DNA from: Rotaria sordida
Lineage: Eukaryota; Rotifera; Eurotatoria; Philodinida; Philodinidae
Assembly: GCA_905250125.1 (NCBI GenBank)
Contig: CAJNOL010001203.1
Location: 1 to 64,000, forward strand
Direction of reading: 5' to 3'
Length of the DNA: 64,000 nucleotides
The notes under the pieces were generated by a model. It ran no database searches. It saw only the letters and a program-made list of their open reading frames with translations, and was not told the DNA's origin. This document shows positions 21,556-33,783 of the stretch, in pieces. The position numbers and the translations under genes were made by a program. Numbering within the stretch: position 1 is the first letter of the stretch; each line of letters starts with the position of its first letter.

Positions 21556-21725
21556 ACACGTGGTAATTTAATAGATGTTAGTTGAAGTGGAGGAGGAATT
21601 GAAGTTTGAGGAGGTGGTTTACATGATTTTTCTACGTCTTGAAGACTCTGATGGTAAATAATGGCGAGATGAAGATGATTGAGAATAAACACGAGTTGCT
21701 TGTGATTTCGGTATGTTATCTATAC
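21556..21725 (-). pseudogene. Decayed coding fragment, unknown family
   Basis: On the minus strand one frame reads IPKSQATRVYSQSSSSRHYL and PSESSRRRK, then shifts frame into SCKPPPQTSIPPPLQLTS. The low-complexity Ser/Pro style resembles disordered tails of other genes here, but there is no family signature. The frame change and the adjoining telomere-like foldback suggest a broken gene end. Chance open frames cannot be excluded. Confidence 0.25.
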
Positions 21726-21911
21726 AAAGTGAACATTAAATGTGAATATATAAGGCTTCAAACAGACTAGATGAATGAAAAATAAATTAAGGAATGTGTT
21801 TGGTGCTTCTGGACACATCAATCACACTTCTTGATTTAGTTTTTTTTCATTCGTCTATTCTGTTTGATCACTAAAATGGACGGTGGTAGTTTAATTGTCT
21901 TTCTTCCATTA

Positions 21912-22028
21912 GGAGTCAAACAGGCCGACTAATTCAAAGTGAATTAAGAAACAGGATTGGCCTTTTTGCATAGCAACGCGAATTATATGGGTTAATTCAT
22001 TTTGAATTAAGTCAGTATGATTGGGGCC
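21912..22028. mobile_element. 117-bp TTA-flanked MITE, Harbinger-like
   Basis: Imperfect terminal inverted repeats: GGAGTCAAACAGGCCGACT... at the left against the complement GGCCCCAATCATACTGACTT... at the right. Both continue into AATTCAAA(G/A)TGAATTAA, which is itself near-palindromic. TTA lies at both flanks (21909-21911 and 22029-22031), the usual PIF/Harbinger target. No protein. Confidence 0.55.
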
Positions 22029-23033
22029 TTAATGAAGAAAGAGAAAAGGAGTACCATCCTTTGGATCAGAGATAGCGTACTATATAAGCAATCATTGATC
22101 TAAACATTTTGATTCAGAAGAGGAGGCGAACTTTTCTTTTGTATATTACAAAGTGTCCAACTTCTCTACAACTTTATTTATTGAATTTGCTCACTCATCA
22201 GCAAGCCTTATATACAATTCACACTAAACGAATCAATTCAATAATGAAATTATTAACATTCACAAACACCAATAACATATTATCAAAATTGTTGTTTCTA
22301 CTCGTTTACGATTTCGTTTCGTTTATGATCTATTAAATCTAGTATTCCACAGAATATTGATGCTATCCGTCAAATGTTATTAATGACTTTATTAATTTTT
22401 GAGCAAGGAAGTCGAATGAGTTTTGGTATTCTATTGTTTTTCAGCTCAAATTTTCAGAAATCTCACCGATGGTCATTAATTTAATTAAAGTATCTAATAA
22501 GTTCCTCTACAGATGCATTCATATTTTGTGATTATTTTTGACCTTCAGAACTCGCCTATGCTTAATATATGAATATTTAAATAATTTCAAAAGTATACAA
22601 AATGAATTCTCTGTTGTTATATTTGCATTTAAAATTATTGACGGATTACTCTTTTCTTATTCATGTGCAATATGAATGAATGATGAATCACTATCATTCT
22701 CGTTTTCTCTCTTTTCCTATTGTTACTTATCTTCAATTGATTTCTTTGCCTTTGATTATTGATTTAGTTATATACTCTTATCTTTAATTTTTGAGTTCTT
22801 TCTCAAGGTAGCCTTGATTGTCGAATATTGTGCTTCAGTGTTTAAGAAAGATTTTATGATTTAGTCATTATTTTGAATAAAAATGATAAATAGCTAAACA
22901 GTATTTCTACTGCTCTCGTGTGAGTTATTTTACCACGTCACAAGGATATCGGATGTGACTTTACTTTATCTTTTCATTGAAATCTTGCTAATGTGAAGTA
23001 TTAGCACATTTTTCTTCTGAATTTTTTTCTTGA

Positions 23034-23103
23034 GGGTGTGGGTGTAGATGTGAGAATGAGTATCGCTAAAGAGAAGAGATCTACACCTACACCCACATCC
23101 CGT
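23034..23103. repeat. Telomere-like foldback 8
   Basis: GAGGGTGTGGGTGTAGATGT pairs with ATCTACACCTACACCCACAT around a ~25-bp purine-rich loop (AAAGAGAAGAG, the complement of the CTCTTCTCTTT loop style). Orientation is opposite to most other copies. Confidence 0.7.
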
Positions 23104-23646
23104 ATGTTTGAGTATTCTAGAGTAATTTTCAAGATCGACTGACAATCAAACTTGAATCTCGGCTGAAACCCCATTCTAACAGTAAACTTTAGTCTAGCCG
23201 GACAAACTTCATATTTTCAAAATTTAAAGATGATACTTGTGATCAGCGTGAAATTTCACATCGAGTGATGTATTTATTGTAATAAATAGAGACAAAGGAT
23301 TGCGAAGCAATCCCAGATGGATCTTCAGGATCAGAAAAATCGCTTCGACGAATTTTCCAAAACGGAGTCGTACAAATTTCGAATGAGAAACAGGTTCCAA
23401 GTGGCTCAAAAGCATATGGAGAAGCCTATCCTATTCTCTTTAAAAAACTCTTGGCTGAAAAAACTATAGAAAAATCCAATTTGGTCGAAACTTTAAGAAA
23501 AACCTGATTGGTACAAGAAAAGATCAAAAAAAGATCTGATACGATCACTACGTGATAGATCCGAACGTAACTGCTTACCTCGTAAGAGAGTTAGTATAGA
23601 ATTTACACGCACTTAGAAGTTTCATCTAACTCGTGATGGTAAGGTA

Positions 23647-23912
23647 TAGGCTGGGCAAAAAATTCTGGAACATTCAAGAATGGTTTCCCAAAATGTTATA
23701 TTTTATTCGAATTAAAGGACCCTGTCAGATAAGATGACATATTCAGAATTGAGAAAGCAAATATACTATCTTGTAGAGAATTTTAAGGCGCATCGAATGG
23801 TATATAATGAGTCTATTTTCTAGAAAGTCTAGGCGGAGTTATGATCAATTTACTAATGGAGAGAATCTTGGGAAGTCATTCTTGAGTGTTCCAGAATTTT
23901 TTGCTCAGCCTA
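23647..23912. mobile_element. 266-bp Tc1/mariner-type MITE
   Basis: Long terminal inverted repeats of ~47 bp starting TAGGCTGGGCAAAAAATTCT at the left and, as complement at the right, TAGGCTGAGCAAAAAATTCT, with only a few mismatches over the first 47 bases. TA flanks both ends (23645-23646, 23913-23914). The interior is AT-rich and non-coding. Confidence 0.8.
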
Positions 23913-26900
23913 TATTTGTAATCCTATAGATTTCTTTTTTCAGAATATAATATCATCTTGAGGGTAAAGCTAATAGCTGTTTCTTTAGAAGAACTACATT
24001 TCAAAATACCTAATCACTTAAGAGATGAACAAGAAGTGTGAATCAATTGTAAGTTCTTTGATTACTCTCTTAGTCACTGAATCTGTCATTGATCATACAG
24101 ATCAAAGTAAACCAAAAAGTATTTTTAAACAATATCTAATATTGAAAAATCCCCATAGATAATCTTGTCGATGTATTCAGTTGTATTATTGATCCGTAAT
24201 ACTAAAGTTGTATTAATTTTACAATTCCAATAAATGATAAATTCTACAACAAGAAAATAAAAATTCTTTTTATCACAAACAAACTTGTTTGTCATAGTCT
24301 ACAATAGGAGAAAGAATGTTTGAGTTAAGATATTTTTCATTAATCTTCCACGTACACTTCTTATGACACATTATAATTGAGATCTTTTTTAGCACGAAGA
24401 ATACTAACTTCGCAACTAAAACTTTTCCATTTACAACAACAATAATGCCGTCATGCTTCATAATTCAAACTGTACTGATAGAATTTCATTTAGATTTCGT
24501 AGCCTTTTACATGAGTAGTAAAGAGTGAATTTTTTTCTCGATTTTGAACTCGAGAAAATTAGTTCGTACAATGTCCATACGATTGTCTAGCTAATTTTTT
24601 ATTTGAACAATATTCAAAAATAATATTTTGAGACAAAGAAAAATTCTGTATAATAAAACTGAAAATAAGATTTACTAACTGCTATTAAATATCATACATT
24701 ACGGTACTGTTCCGTTCCGTAGAAATGATACATTTTTGAATAACAAGAAAACGTCTTTTTAACTCGATAAATTCTATATAAAACTTTTAAAAAAACACAA
24801 GAAAAAATATTATCTAGATAGAAAAAATGAGAAGAGTAAAGGTTTCAATGCTTGTAAAACCACAGAATGAAAACATAAGTTTTGGCCTTGAATTACAGAA
24901 TATGGCAACGTAAGTGAAATTAGATCTGGACTCGAGTATTTTCCGCCAGAATTCACTATAACAAATGTTTTAGTACTGCTATGTTTGTTTCAAGTACAAT
25001 TCGAAAAACTCTATCCAACAATGTAATCAAATTTCGTAAAGCTCAAAGTATATTCAAAAAAACTCAAGATCCCATTATGAAGTCTTCTTCATATTCTAAC
25101 ATATCTGCGTATGTTTCGCTTTGGAACTTTTTACAAAAAATCATATTCACATTCTAAATGCAACGTGATACACTCTATGAAATTGTTTAATTAAAATTTC
25201 ACATACACATATCGTTTACAAACTCGTTTTTAAAAAATCGTGTTTGTCTATTATATGCAGTAATTATTTAGCACACTCTGAAAATCATTTCCATCGAGAT
25301 ATTTTAGATGATCAGTAGTTATATCATAGTTTTGAAGGTATGTTCCTGTTACCAATTAAGGCATATCATATGACATAAATGAATCTTTTCTTTTACAATG
25401 CCAGGTACCACCGAGTTATAATAAAGAACTACATATTTTTCTTGCGTTTTCGAAAAAGTCATTTTATTAGATAAGCTATGTTTCATTTGGTCAATATATT
25501 AAATAGCTTTTTTTAATATGTGATGCATAAAATGAACAACAATTTGAGTTTTTAAAATATCTATATAAAGAAGGAGTATGCTTAATTTTTTTGCTTAGTT
25601 TACGACAACAAAAATAATCAGCATGAAAGATTCAGTTGCCAAACATTTATTTCAGTTCTATTTTAACATACAATACATTATTGGTCTTCACATATTAAAT
25701 CATTGCTTATTCGCAAATACGAATCTTTATTTTCTTATGCAACTATTTGTCTTATTGTGATCGCTTAAAAGAAGTATTTAGTAGGTTAAGAAAATATCTA
25801 GTTACTTCAATGCTAACCACATGATACTAGACATTGTCAGTTACACTGCTTCGAAAAGATCCATATTCATTATATTAACATGAGTTCTACAAGAAACTAC
25901 AAGAAACATTTCTTGCATACCTTCTTCTATTTTTCTATATGCTATGATCGAAATAATTTGAATCGAAGTAATGACTTTGACATGCAAAATCTTGGTTTTG
26001 AGAGAATGAACTCATATACATAGCTTTCAGCAAGTTCGCGTCATTTGTTTGATAACAAGAACATCATTATATTTGCGTGCATCAATAAAAAAAATGATAC
26101 AAAATTTTACGATTTGGATCTAAAATTTTTATAGGAAAATATCAATATATGAGGATTCTTGCGTAGAAAATTTAATTATACTACTTCATAGAGTTTATTA
26201 CTTTTTGTTCGGAATATAAAAATGAGTCTTGTAACAAGCTTCTGACGGAGTTTCGTTGTATAGATAACATTTTACTGTAATTAATTTATTACCAAATCGA
26301 TTGCTTACCATCTCAGTTGGTTACCGAGTGGATAATACCAATATCATACTAGTATCTTGTGGTTTTTGACCAAAATTTGAGCTATACAAAATATAATTAC
26401 ATCGTTGGATAAAGCTTTTCAAATTATATTTAGAACAAGAATAGCAGTACTAGAACTTGTTCTACAGTAAGTCCCAACAAAAAATACTTGAATTTAGATC
26501 TAACTTCACTTATGTAGAATTGAATGTGTTTATTTCATGTAAATATATTAAATTAAAATGACTTTTTTCAGAACAGGACAATGATAACAGTCCTCGAGAC
26601 GGCCACTCAAACCGGTACTGTATATTGTCGTAAATAGATGTATATTGACGTTTGTTAAGCACAGTATTATGATTGTCTTTTATCATGTCATACACAGTTG
26701 ATAACCTTCGTCGAATGGACTAAAAGTCAAGAATGCGGCCGTTTATGATCGTTTATCGTACAGGGAAACACGGTCGTAATACTGCACGTATTTAATAGTG
26801 AAAAAAAAAGAATCTAAAATGGCCATTTACAACCGTGCATATTTGATCTGAAAAGGTAACATTCCGAACGTAACAGTCATTTATTTTCTTCGATCAGTTT

Positions 26901-29888
26901 TTTGATAACGATATGAGCTTGAATTACTATGCAAAACGAAATTATTAATTAAGAAAATCAGTGAGTATTAGTAATTTATTCTCCAAAAGACACTTTCTTT
27001 TAAAAATTTTCAACTGCTAAGATCTTTTTTGTCTAATTTGTTATCCATATTTCTGTACTGTTATTTTCCTTTTTTTTCCTTGGATTTAAAACTCTCCACA
27101 ACCTAGAATATTGTTAAAGCATCCGATAAAAGTTTCAGTAGTTATCGTGCTATTCATTGAAACATCAGCTTATATTTCTAATTAGTTTTTTAATACCTCA
27201 TATGTAAGTTATATGAATCTATTTAAATATACTTCATTATTAGTAAGAATAAAGTATGACTTACGGATGAAATACTAACACGTGTAGACAAACTTTTCTA
27301 TTCTTTATGAACAGAGCAGAGACTTTGGAAAAAAAATATAATCTATTTCCTTGGCCTTTGAATATCATCAACATAAAATAAATAAACATATGAGATAAAC
27401 ATAGCTTTCTTCTTATAAACAATATATCATTAATAAATAATGCGTTCTTTCTTGATTATTTAATACATATGCATATATTTTTTTTTCATTACAAAAAGAA
27501 AAAAAATTATGTTTTAAAAAACTTAATTTTCTATATTAATACTTTTTAATAGTCAATTTATTGTTGAAATCTATGTGATATAGTCATTCTGAACTTTATT
27601 TTCTTTATGAAGCATATCATTAATCTCAATTTCTCAAGAAAGAAATTTAAAACTAAACTTCATTTTCCTTATTTTATTAATGAATATTGAATCCTAATGC
27701 AAAAAAACAAAAATAATACCGGAACTTTTCCTCTCATATCCTATCAGATATTAATAGAAAGAACAACGATTCCATTGTGTCTCGAATGCTTAGTAACACA
27801 TTATGGTTGACATTTTCTTCTTGCCATAAAAAAATTATGTGCTAACCTACAATTACTGAAATCTTTTGATCTATAATAAGAATAATGCACATTTTATTTT
27901 TTCTCCAATGAATTTTGATTCTCAAATAATCCAATCCAAAAATAAATTTCAATTTTACTCATTGATTTAAAACAAAAATTATTTCAATTATAAAGTCATT
28001 CTATAATCTTCTCTCTGATAAAATCTGACACTTAAAACAGATCGTTTATTTTTTTGTTATTTTACAAATGCACTTAAATACATGAAAAACAAAAATAAAA
28101 TAAAAACTATACTAACAATATTAATTCAAATGATCAACAAATCACGAATATTATTTCTATTAATTAGACGATGATAGAATTTGATCGACTGTTTCTCGTT
28201 CTATCCCTAACACTCTGATGGAATCATATTCGTAAACAATACTCGTAGCTTGTAAAAAAGGAACCTGGATGCATACATAAATATAGAATGAGAAGAAAAA
28301 AAACTACGTAAATAATAGGGAACAACAACATGAAAACAATCGATATTGATGCTACTATAAATTCTATATGGATTTCTTATTTCAAGAATATTGATTGACA
28401 TTAGTTTCTTATGTAAAATATTTATTATCAAAAAAAAAAAAAATACTTTCTATCAAACAAGAGAAAATAAACGATTATGCAATATATGGATATTAAACGT
28501 AAGCTATGAATGTGTTACTCATTTTGTATAAAAAAAAAACAATATTTATTTCTTTGACATGATTATTAAGCTACTTTTTTTATTATTTTCTGAACTCGAT
28601 AGAAGAGAATGTACTTTTGCCGATTTATAATGGTAGTTCTCGTCTTTCTTCTTTCTCTTTTTTTTTTACAGCGAGATCATAAAGTCAGAACAAAAAAACA
28701 ACCAATAATATCAGTTGTAAATCTTGAAAAAAAAGCCTTTCTTTGTCTTTTATTATGTTTTATATAAATCATTTTCATCTATACAAAATTTGGTGAGATG
28801 TATGAGTGTCCTTTCTTTCTTTTTTTTTTAAAGAAGAATATCTTCTAGAATTTTTCGACTAATTTCTATTCGTAATATCTATCGATTATCTTTTTATTTA
28901 TATCGTTTGTATTTTATCACTTGTCAATCTCAAGTAAATATTCAGAAAAGCACGAATTTTTATTTTGTCATTTGCGTATAGAACTTTGTATAACAAAGTT
29001 AATCAATGTACTAAATAATTTACTTAACTCTAATGAGACGAAATATTCTACCGAGTCATAACTGCATGAAAATCCTTTTATTTGATATAAGTATTATATC
29101 ATGTTATATTATATAGATAAAAGATTAGCTCTTTTTTTTTTTCATCAAGAAAGATAAAGAGATATGAAGTGAGCTTAATTTTTTTTTTCATTCCTCTTCT
29201 TTTTTTGACATTCTTCAATCATATAAAAGACGATCGATCAACGACAGCAGGTATATATTTTTAGATTTTCTTTTTATATTAAAAATTCGTATTTATTTTG
29301 TATCGATACAGTTCTTAATATGTATACTAATTATCTGTAATAGAACTGGAAAATCGATAAACAATTTATCTTTGTTTTTCTCATTTATCATAGATGATTG
29401 TTCAAGGTTTCATTGAGACCGAAATTACTAGAAAAATCTCTTTCATATAAATGAATAAGAATAAGCCAAGTAATTAACTTTTTAATATCTATGAATATTT
29501 GCTAGCTATTTATTATCTTTCTCTTTTTTTTTGTATTTAAATTATCTTATCCAAATTCGAATAAAAAAAGAAGAAGCAAAGTAGATAATATTTTCCTTTT
29601 ACATAATTATATGTAGTATACAAATACATTGTTTCTCTAGCTAATTCTCTATACATTATATATATATATATGAGAATATTATCAAATGAAATATACATTT
29701 ATAGCGTGAGAAAACAAAGAAAATTGATATGTTCTGTAAATTAATAATGTCATATATACTATTTTTAGTTCATCTGAATCATTATCTATTCATTATTCCA
29801 TCAAATTATTCTTATATTTATTGATATACATCACTATCAAAATATTGATTTCATGTTTTGTTTTTTTTTTTTCGATCTGTCATTGAAT

Positions 29889-29898
29889 AGATACTCGA
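29889..29898 (+). promoter_or_regulatory. Splice acceptor just before the PKA ATG
   Basis: A T-run (29866-29875) and TTGAATAG end 8 nt before the start codon with no upstream coding exon seen: candidate spliced-leader trans-splice site. Confidence 0.45.
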
Positions 29899-31243
29899 AT
29901 GGGTCCAAATAATAGTACTAAACGAAGTCCAACAGATATTTATACATTTCTTGAAAAAGAAAAAGAAAAATTTATTGAAAAACTTGAAAGTCCTATTCGA
30001 CAAAATGCTAATTTCGAAGATTTTGAACTGATACGTACAATTGGTACTGGATCATTTGGTAAATAAAAAAAAAATATTCTTTATTTTATGTTGTTCTTTT
30101 TTTTCTTTGAAGGTCGAGTAATTTTGGTGAAACATCGGAAGGATTCTGAAAATGAAAAATTAGCATTGAAAATTCTTGATAAACAAGTTATTGTTAAAAT
30201 GAAACAAATTGATCATACATTAGCAGAAAAAAAAATTCTTCAAGCAGTATCATGTCCATTTATTGTTAAATTATTATATACATTTAAAGATAATTCTTAT
30301 TTATATTTGGCTCTTGAATATGCACCTGGAGGAGAACTTTTTACACATTTACGTGCTATGTCACGTTATACAGAAGATATGGCAAGATTTTATTCTGCAC
30401 AAATTGTACTTGCTTTTGAATATCTTCATCATTTAGGTGTTGTAAGTTAATTTGGACAAGATTTTTATAATTATAATTGTTTTTTTTTTTGTTTCAATTT
30501 TTAAAATATTTAGATTTATAGAGATCTCAAACCAGAAAATTTACTTTTTGCATCTGATGGTTATTTAAAAATGGTATATTTAATTGAAAAGTTAATAAAC
30601 AAATAAGTTTTTCTCTTTTCTATAGACGGATTTCGGTTTTGCAAAACGTGTAAAAGATCGTACATGGACATTATGTGGAACACCTGGTAATTTTTGCTAA
30701 ATGAATCAATTTTCAACATTTAAATGGATTCATAATTATTTTTATTTTTAGAATATCTTGCACCAGAAATAATTCTCAGTCGTGGTTATAATAAAGGTGT
30801 TGATTATTGGGCATTAGGTGTACTAATGGTACATATGATCTTCAACTATCTTTTTTCAAATACATATATTTTTTTTTTTTCTTTAGTATGAAATGAGTGC
30901 TGGTTATCCGCCATTTTTTGCGGATCAACCAATTCAAATATATGAAAAAATTGTTTCCGGTCGTGTTCGTTTTCCAAATCATTTTTCAGTTGAGATTAAA
31001 GATTTACTTAAAAATTTACTTCAAGTTGATTTAACACGTCGTTATGGTAATTTAAAATCTGGTGTTAAAGATATTAAAGAACATCGATGGTATAAAGATC
31101 TAGATTTTATAGCTATTTATGAAAAAACTATTCCAGCACCATTTATACCAAGAACAGATAAAGAAAATTATGAAACATATGAAGAACAACCTTTAGCAGT
31201 AGGCACAACTGAACGTTTTCCAAGAGAATTTCTTGATTTTTAG
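29899..31243 (+). CDS. PRKACA: cAMP-dependent protein kinase catalytic subunit
   Basis: Six exons (29899-30058, 30113-30441, 30514-30573, 30626-30686, 30752-30828, 30887-31243) give 347 residues, the usual PKA-C length. The N-terminus starts MG (myristoylation-type) and has the A-helix [16 protein letters not shown]. In order: glycine loop GTGSFGRV, ALKILDK with the ATP-binding Lys, AEKKIL with the C-helix Glu, [10 protein letters not shown] catalytic loop, TDFGFAKRV metal-binding [17 protein letters not shown] with the activation-loop Thr, the peptide-binding [20 protein letters not shown], and the C-terminal FLDF (hydrophobic FxxF motif). It phosphorylates Ser/Thr in RRxS/T sites when cAMP releases regulatory subunits. 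All catalytic residues are present. AATAAA follows at about 31365. The animal symbol is used for the family; which PKA-C paralogue is not resolved. Confidence 0.95.
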
Positions 31244-32671
31244 AACAAATCTATGTTTCTAAAAAAAAAAGATCTTTTCTTATGCTTTGTTTATTCATTT
31301 GCGTAGAAAATTTCTTTGCTTTTTTTCTTCGTGATATATTTTTCTTTTGTATTAAAAAAATAACAAATAAATAAAATTTGTTATCATCAGTCATGGTAGA
31401 AATTTCGACTTTTCTTTTTTTCATAAATCATTCATTATAATAAAATTGTACGAAATAATTTTTGAAAAGATTGTTTGGATAAATGAGCATGACTATTTCT
31501 ATTAACAATTATTCTCAGATAGAGTTAATAATACATAATAATGTATCATTTTCAAATCTGAATCAGAGTATAGTTTTCTTCGTTTTGCCTGGCAGTCTGC
31601 AGGATATAATCACTCAGTCATCCTATTTTGTATAGGATGCAACACAGAGTATCAAAAAGTTCGTCCTTGTAGGACGACATTTCCATTGCACTTTTGACAA
31701 GGATAAAAAATTGTTTGTATATCAGACACGATGTCAAATATCATAGACATATTATTTATATAAAAATCATTCACAGTGAACAAAACAATGATAAGGCAAA
31801 CATAAGGATACAGGATTCAACATGTAATTAGTATAAACAATTGGACAACGAGAAAGGATAAGTTTTCATAATATTGGAAAATCACGATGAATTTCACTAA
31901 TAGGCTAAAAGTTCATTGGATCACGACTGGAATATCTTCTAGAACTCAAATATTATTCTGAAGATCCTACATTGTAAAAGCAAAAAAAAAGGATTGTTCT
32001 ATGATGTTCTCTAATATGAATCAATCATTACATTTCTGAATAAATTCAGTCGTTTTATCCGAAAGTTGATGGTAATGTTTAAGCTGAAACAAATACTCAA
32101 AAACTCGGCATTATATAAATCTTCTACAAATTTGAGAGATTGATCTCATAAAGTAATCAAACATTCTATGTAATTAAAATTGTAGAAAAATCTCCGATAA
32201 ACCGTGTGGTATAATGTGCAATCACTACTATACCCACAATCAACATGCGGTAGTTCGATACTTAAGTGGTTGCATATCTTCTGACCACAATGTGTTGTCG
32301 GTAGTACGACCAAACATGCAACATAGGGTGAAGAAAGAAAAATTCAAGCTTTTGTGATTCATTAAGAGTATCAAAGTACGATCCGACCGGGTCCGAGTTC
32401 GAAAGTTTTGGACCCGACCGGCTCTATCCATGACTGTAACCAAAAAATTTGGTCATGCCGAACACTAGTCCTAACTCATAGCTTTTGATTCGTTGACAAT
32501 ACATTCTAGCCAGTCAAAAGTGAACAAATGTCTTGTCTAAAAACTTTTCGATCACCTATTTATTGTAGCCACAATCTTCATATAGTCCCATATCTTGTTA
32601 ATCTAATTCAAATTCCAACAAATAAATACGAATCATTATCGGTTTTCTTTTTATCAAAACTAATCATTTTC
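31244..32671. other. Spacer between convergent PKA and DPH7 genes
   Basis: 3' flanks of two convergent genes. No exon seen. Near 32378-32425 lies a short GC-richer repeat (GGTCCAAAACTTTCGAAC on the minus strand) shared loosely with 63193-63245. Confidence 0.4.
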
Positions 32672-33715
32672 TTAAATCTGTTGTTTCCAAACATGAACAG
32701 TTTTATCATAAAAACTACAAGAAGCAATTAAACTATCTGATAAAATTTTTTTATCACATGTTGCTGTTGTTTGTTCATTCATACAATCATCCATTAATTC
32801 TGATAATTGATTCATTGAATCATTATATTGCCAATCACAACCATAAGCTAATGATCCATGTTGTTTATAATTACATAAAATTATTGATGTTTTTAAATCA
32901 ACAATAACAAAACCATTTTGCATACAAGCACATAAAAGTATATTTTGATTTAAAGGATGTGATTTCATTTTCCATACACCACCGCCTAATTTTATTTGTT
33001 TTAATGGTTCATTCATTTGTCGTTTATCCCATTGTCTTAAATATTCATCAAATGAACCTGTTAAAAATTCATATGAATTAGATTCATTTGAAATTATTGA
33101 ACATATTCCCATTGTATGTTTTCGATTAATATGTATAGGTTGTTTACAATCTCTAATATCCCAAATTTTTAATAATGTATCATCAGCACCAGAATAAATT
33201 ATATTAGAATCATGTTTATCCCATATTGATGTCCAACATTCATATTCATGTGCTAACCATGATTGAGTAAAACGTAAACCATTTGTATTATCTAATTCAC
33301 ATATTGTTAAATAACCTTGTTGATCACTAATAACAACATAATTATTTATTGCATTTAACCATGAATGTGATAAAGCTATTGTTTGATCATTAGTTACATC
33401 TTCACATAGAATTGATTTTGTTAAATCATTTAATGTATATAAAGATAATTGTCCAAGTGCTGAAACAGTTGAAAGATATATTAAATCTGATGAATAATTT
33501 ATCCATTTTAAATCAAGTATTCCATTTGTTGTTTGATGTTGAATAATATCAATTGTTTTTGTTAATGAATTATATTGAAATAAATAAATTGAACCTTGTC
33601 TTGTCATATTTTCTGGATTATATAAATATGTACCACAAGCAAATATATCATGACGTATAGGACACCATTCAATACTATCTGGTGGACAATCAGTTATAAA
33701 ATTCGCTTGAAACAT
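32672..33715 (-). CDS. DPH7: DPH7, diphthine methyl ester hydrolase (WD40)
   Basis: An intronless 347-residue WD40 protein that acts late in diphthamide synthesis on elongation factor 2, removing the methyl ester of diphthine before amidation (cytosol). Family marks: CPPDSIEWCPI and FACGTYLY at the N-terminus, LAHEYECWTSIWDKH, YSGADDTLLKIWDIR, LTGSFDEYLRQWDKR, KLGGGVWKMKSHP and a final SFYDKTVHVWK blade. The frame is open for 8 more codons to an ATG at 33739, but those lie across a strong acceptor (TTATTTTTAG, minus strand) that ends 4 nt before the ATG at 33715, so 33715 is chosen. YIPF6 ends only 68 bp upstream on the same strand, suggesting joint transcription. Confidence 0.93.
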   Translation of the reverse strand: MFQANFITDCPPDSIEWCPIRHDIFACGTYLYNPENMTRQGSIYLFQYNSLTKTIDIIQHQTTNGILDLKWINYSSDLIYLSTVSALGQLSLYTLNDLTKSILCEDVTNDQTIALSHSWLNAINNYVVISDQQGYLTICELDNTNGLRFTQSWLAHEYECWTSIWDKHDSNIIYSGADDTLLKIWDIRDCKQPIHINRKHTMGICSIISNESNSYEFLTGSFDEYLRQWDKRQMNEPLKQIKLGGGVWKMKSHPLNQNILLCACMQNGFVIVDLKTSIILCNYKQHGSLAYGCDWQYNDSMNQLSELMDDCMNEQTTATCDKKILSDSLIASCSFYDKTVHVWKQQI

Positions 33716-33783
33716 ATTTCTAAAAATAATTAAAAACAAAAAAAAAACAGAAATTTATTTAAAAAAAAAATTCTTTTTTTGAT
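33716..33783 (-). promoter_or_regulatory. Intercistronic region with polyA signal and acceptor
   Basis: Read on the minus strand after the YIPF6 stop: an A/T run, AATAAA, a T-rich tract and the acceptor TTAATTATTTTTAG 4 nt before the DPH7 ATG. There is no room for a promoter plus a first exon, so an operon resolved by spliced-leader trans-splicing is the simplest reading. Confidence 0.6.

Larger units (their letters stand above)
22032..29880. other. 7.8-kb gene-free stretch
   Basis: Long AT-rich tract. I see no conserved exon, no splice-linked frames and no protein family signature on either strand. It holds one telomere-like foldback and one mariner-type MITE (listed separately). Parts near 26720-26850 and 40270-40440 share an ACGGT/CGTAATA flavour that may be an old repeat. 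Regulatory DNA or an unrecognised ncRNA cannot be judged from sequence alone. Confidence 0.5.

Noticed and set aside
21206-21559. 117-codon minus-strand frame next to the nuclear receptor
   Set aside because: No family signature; its start lies in a telomere-like foldback and it ends in poly-Phe/poly-Lys low complexity.
26300-26375. tRNA-like stretch (CTCAGTTGGTTACCG ... GGTTTTTGACC)
   Set aside because: The B-box is too far from GGTTCGAATCC and arms do not pair convincingly.
26720-26850. Possible transposon with ACGGTCGTAATAC motifs similar to 40380-40440
   Set aside because: Shared text is short and no terminal repeats or target duplication were found.
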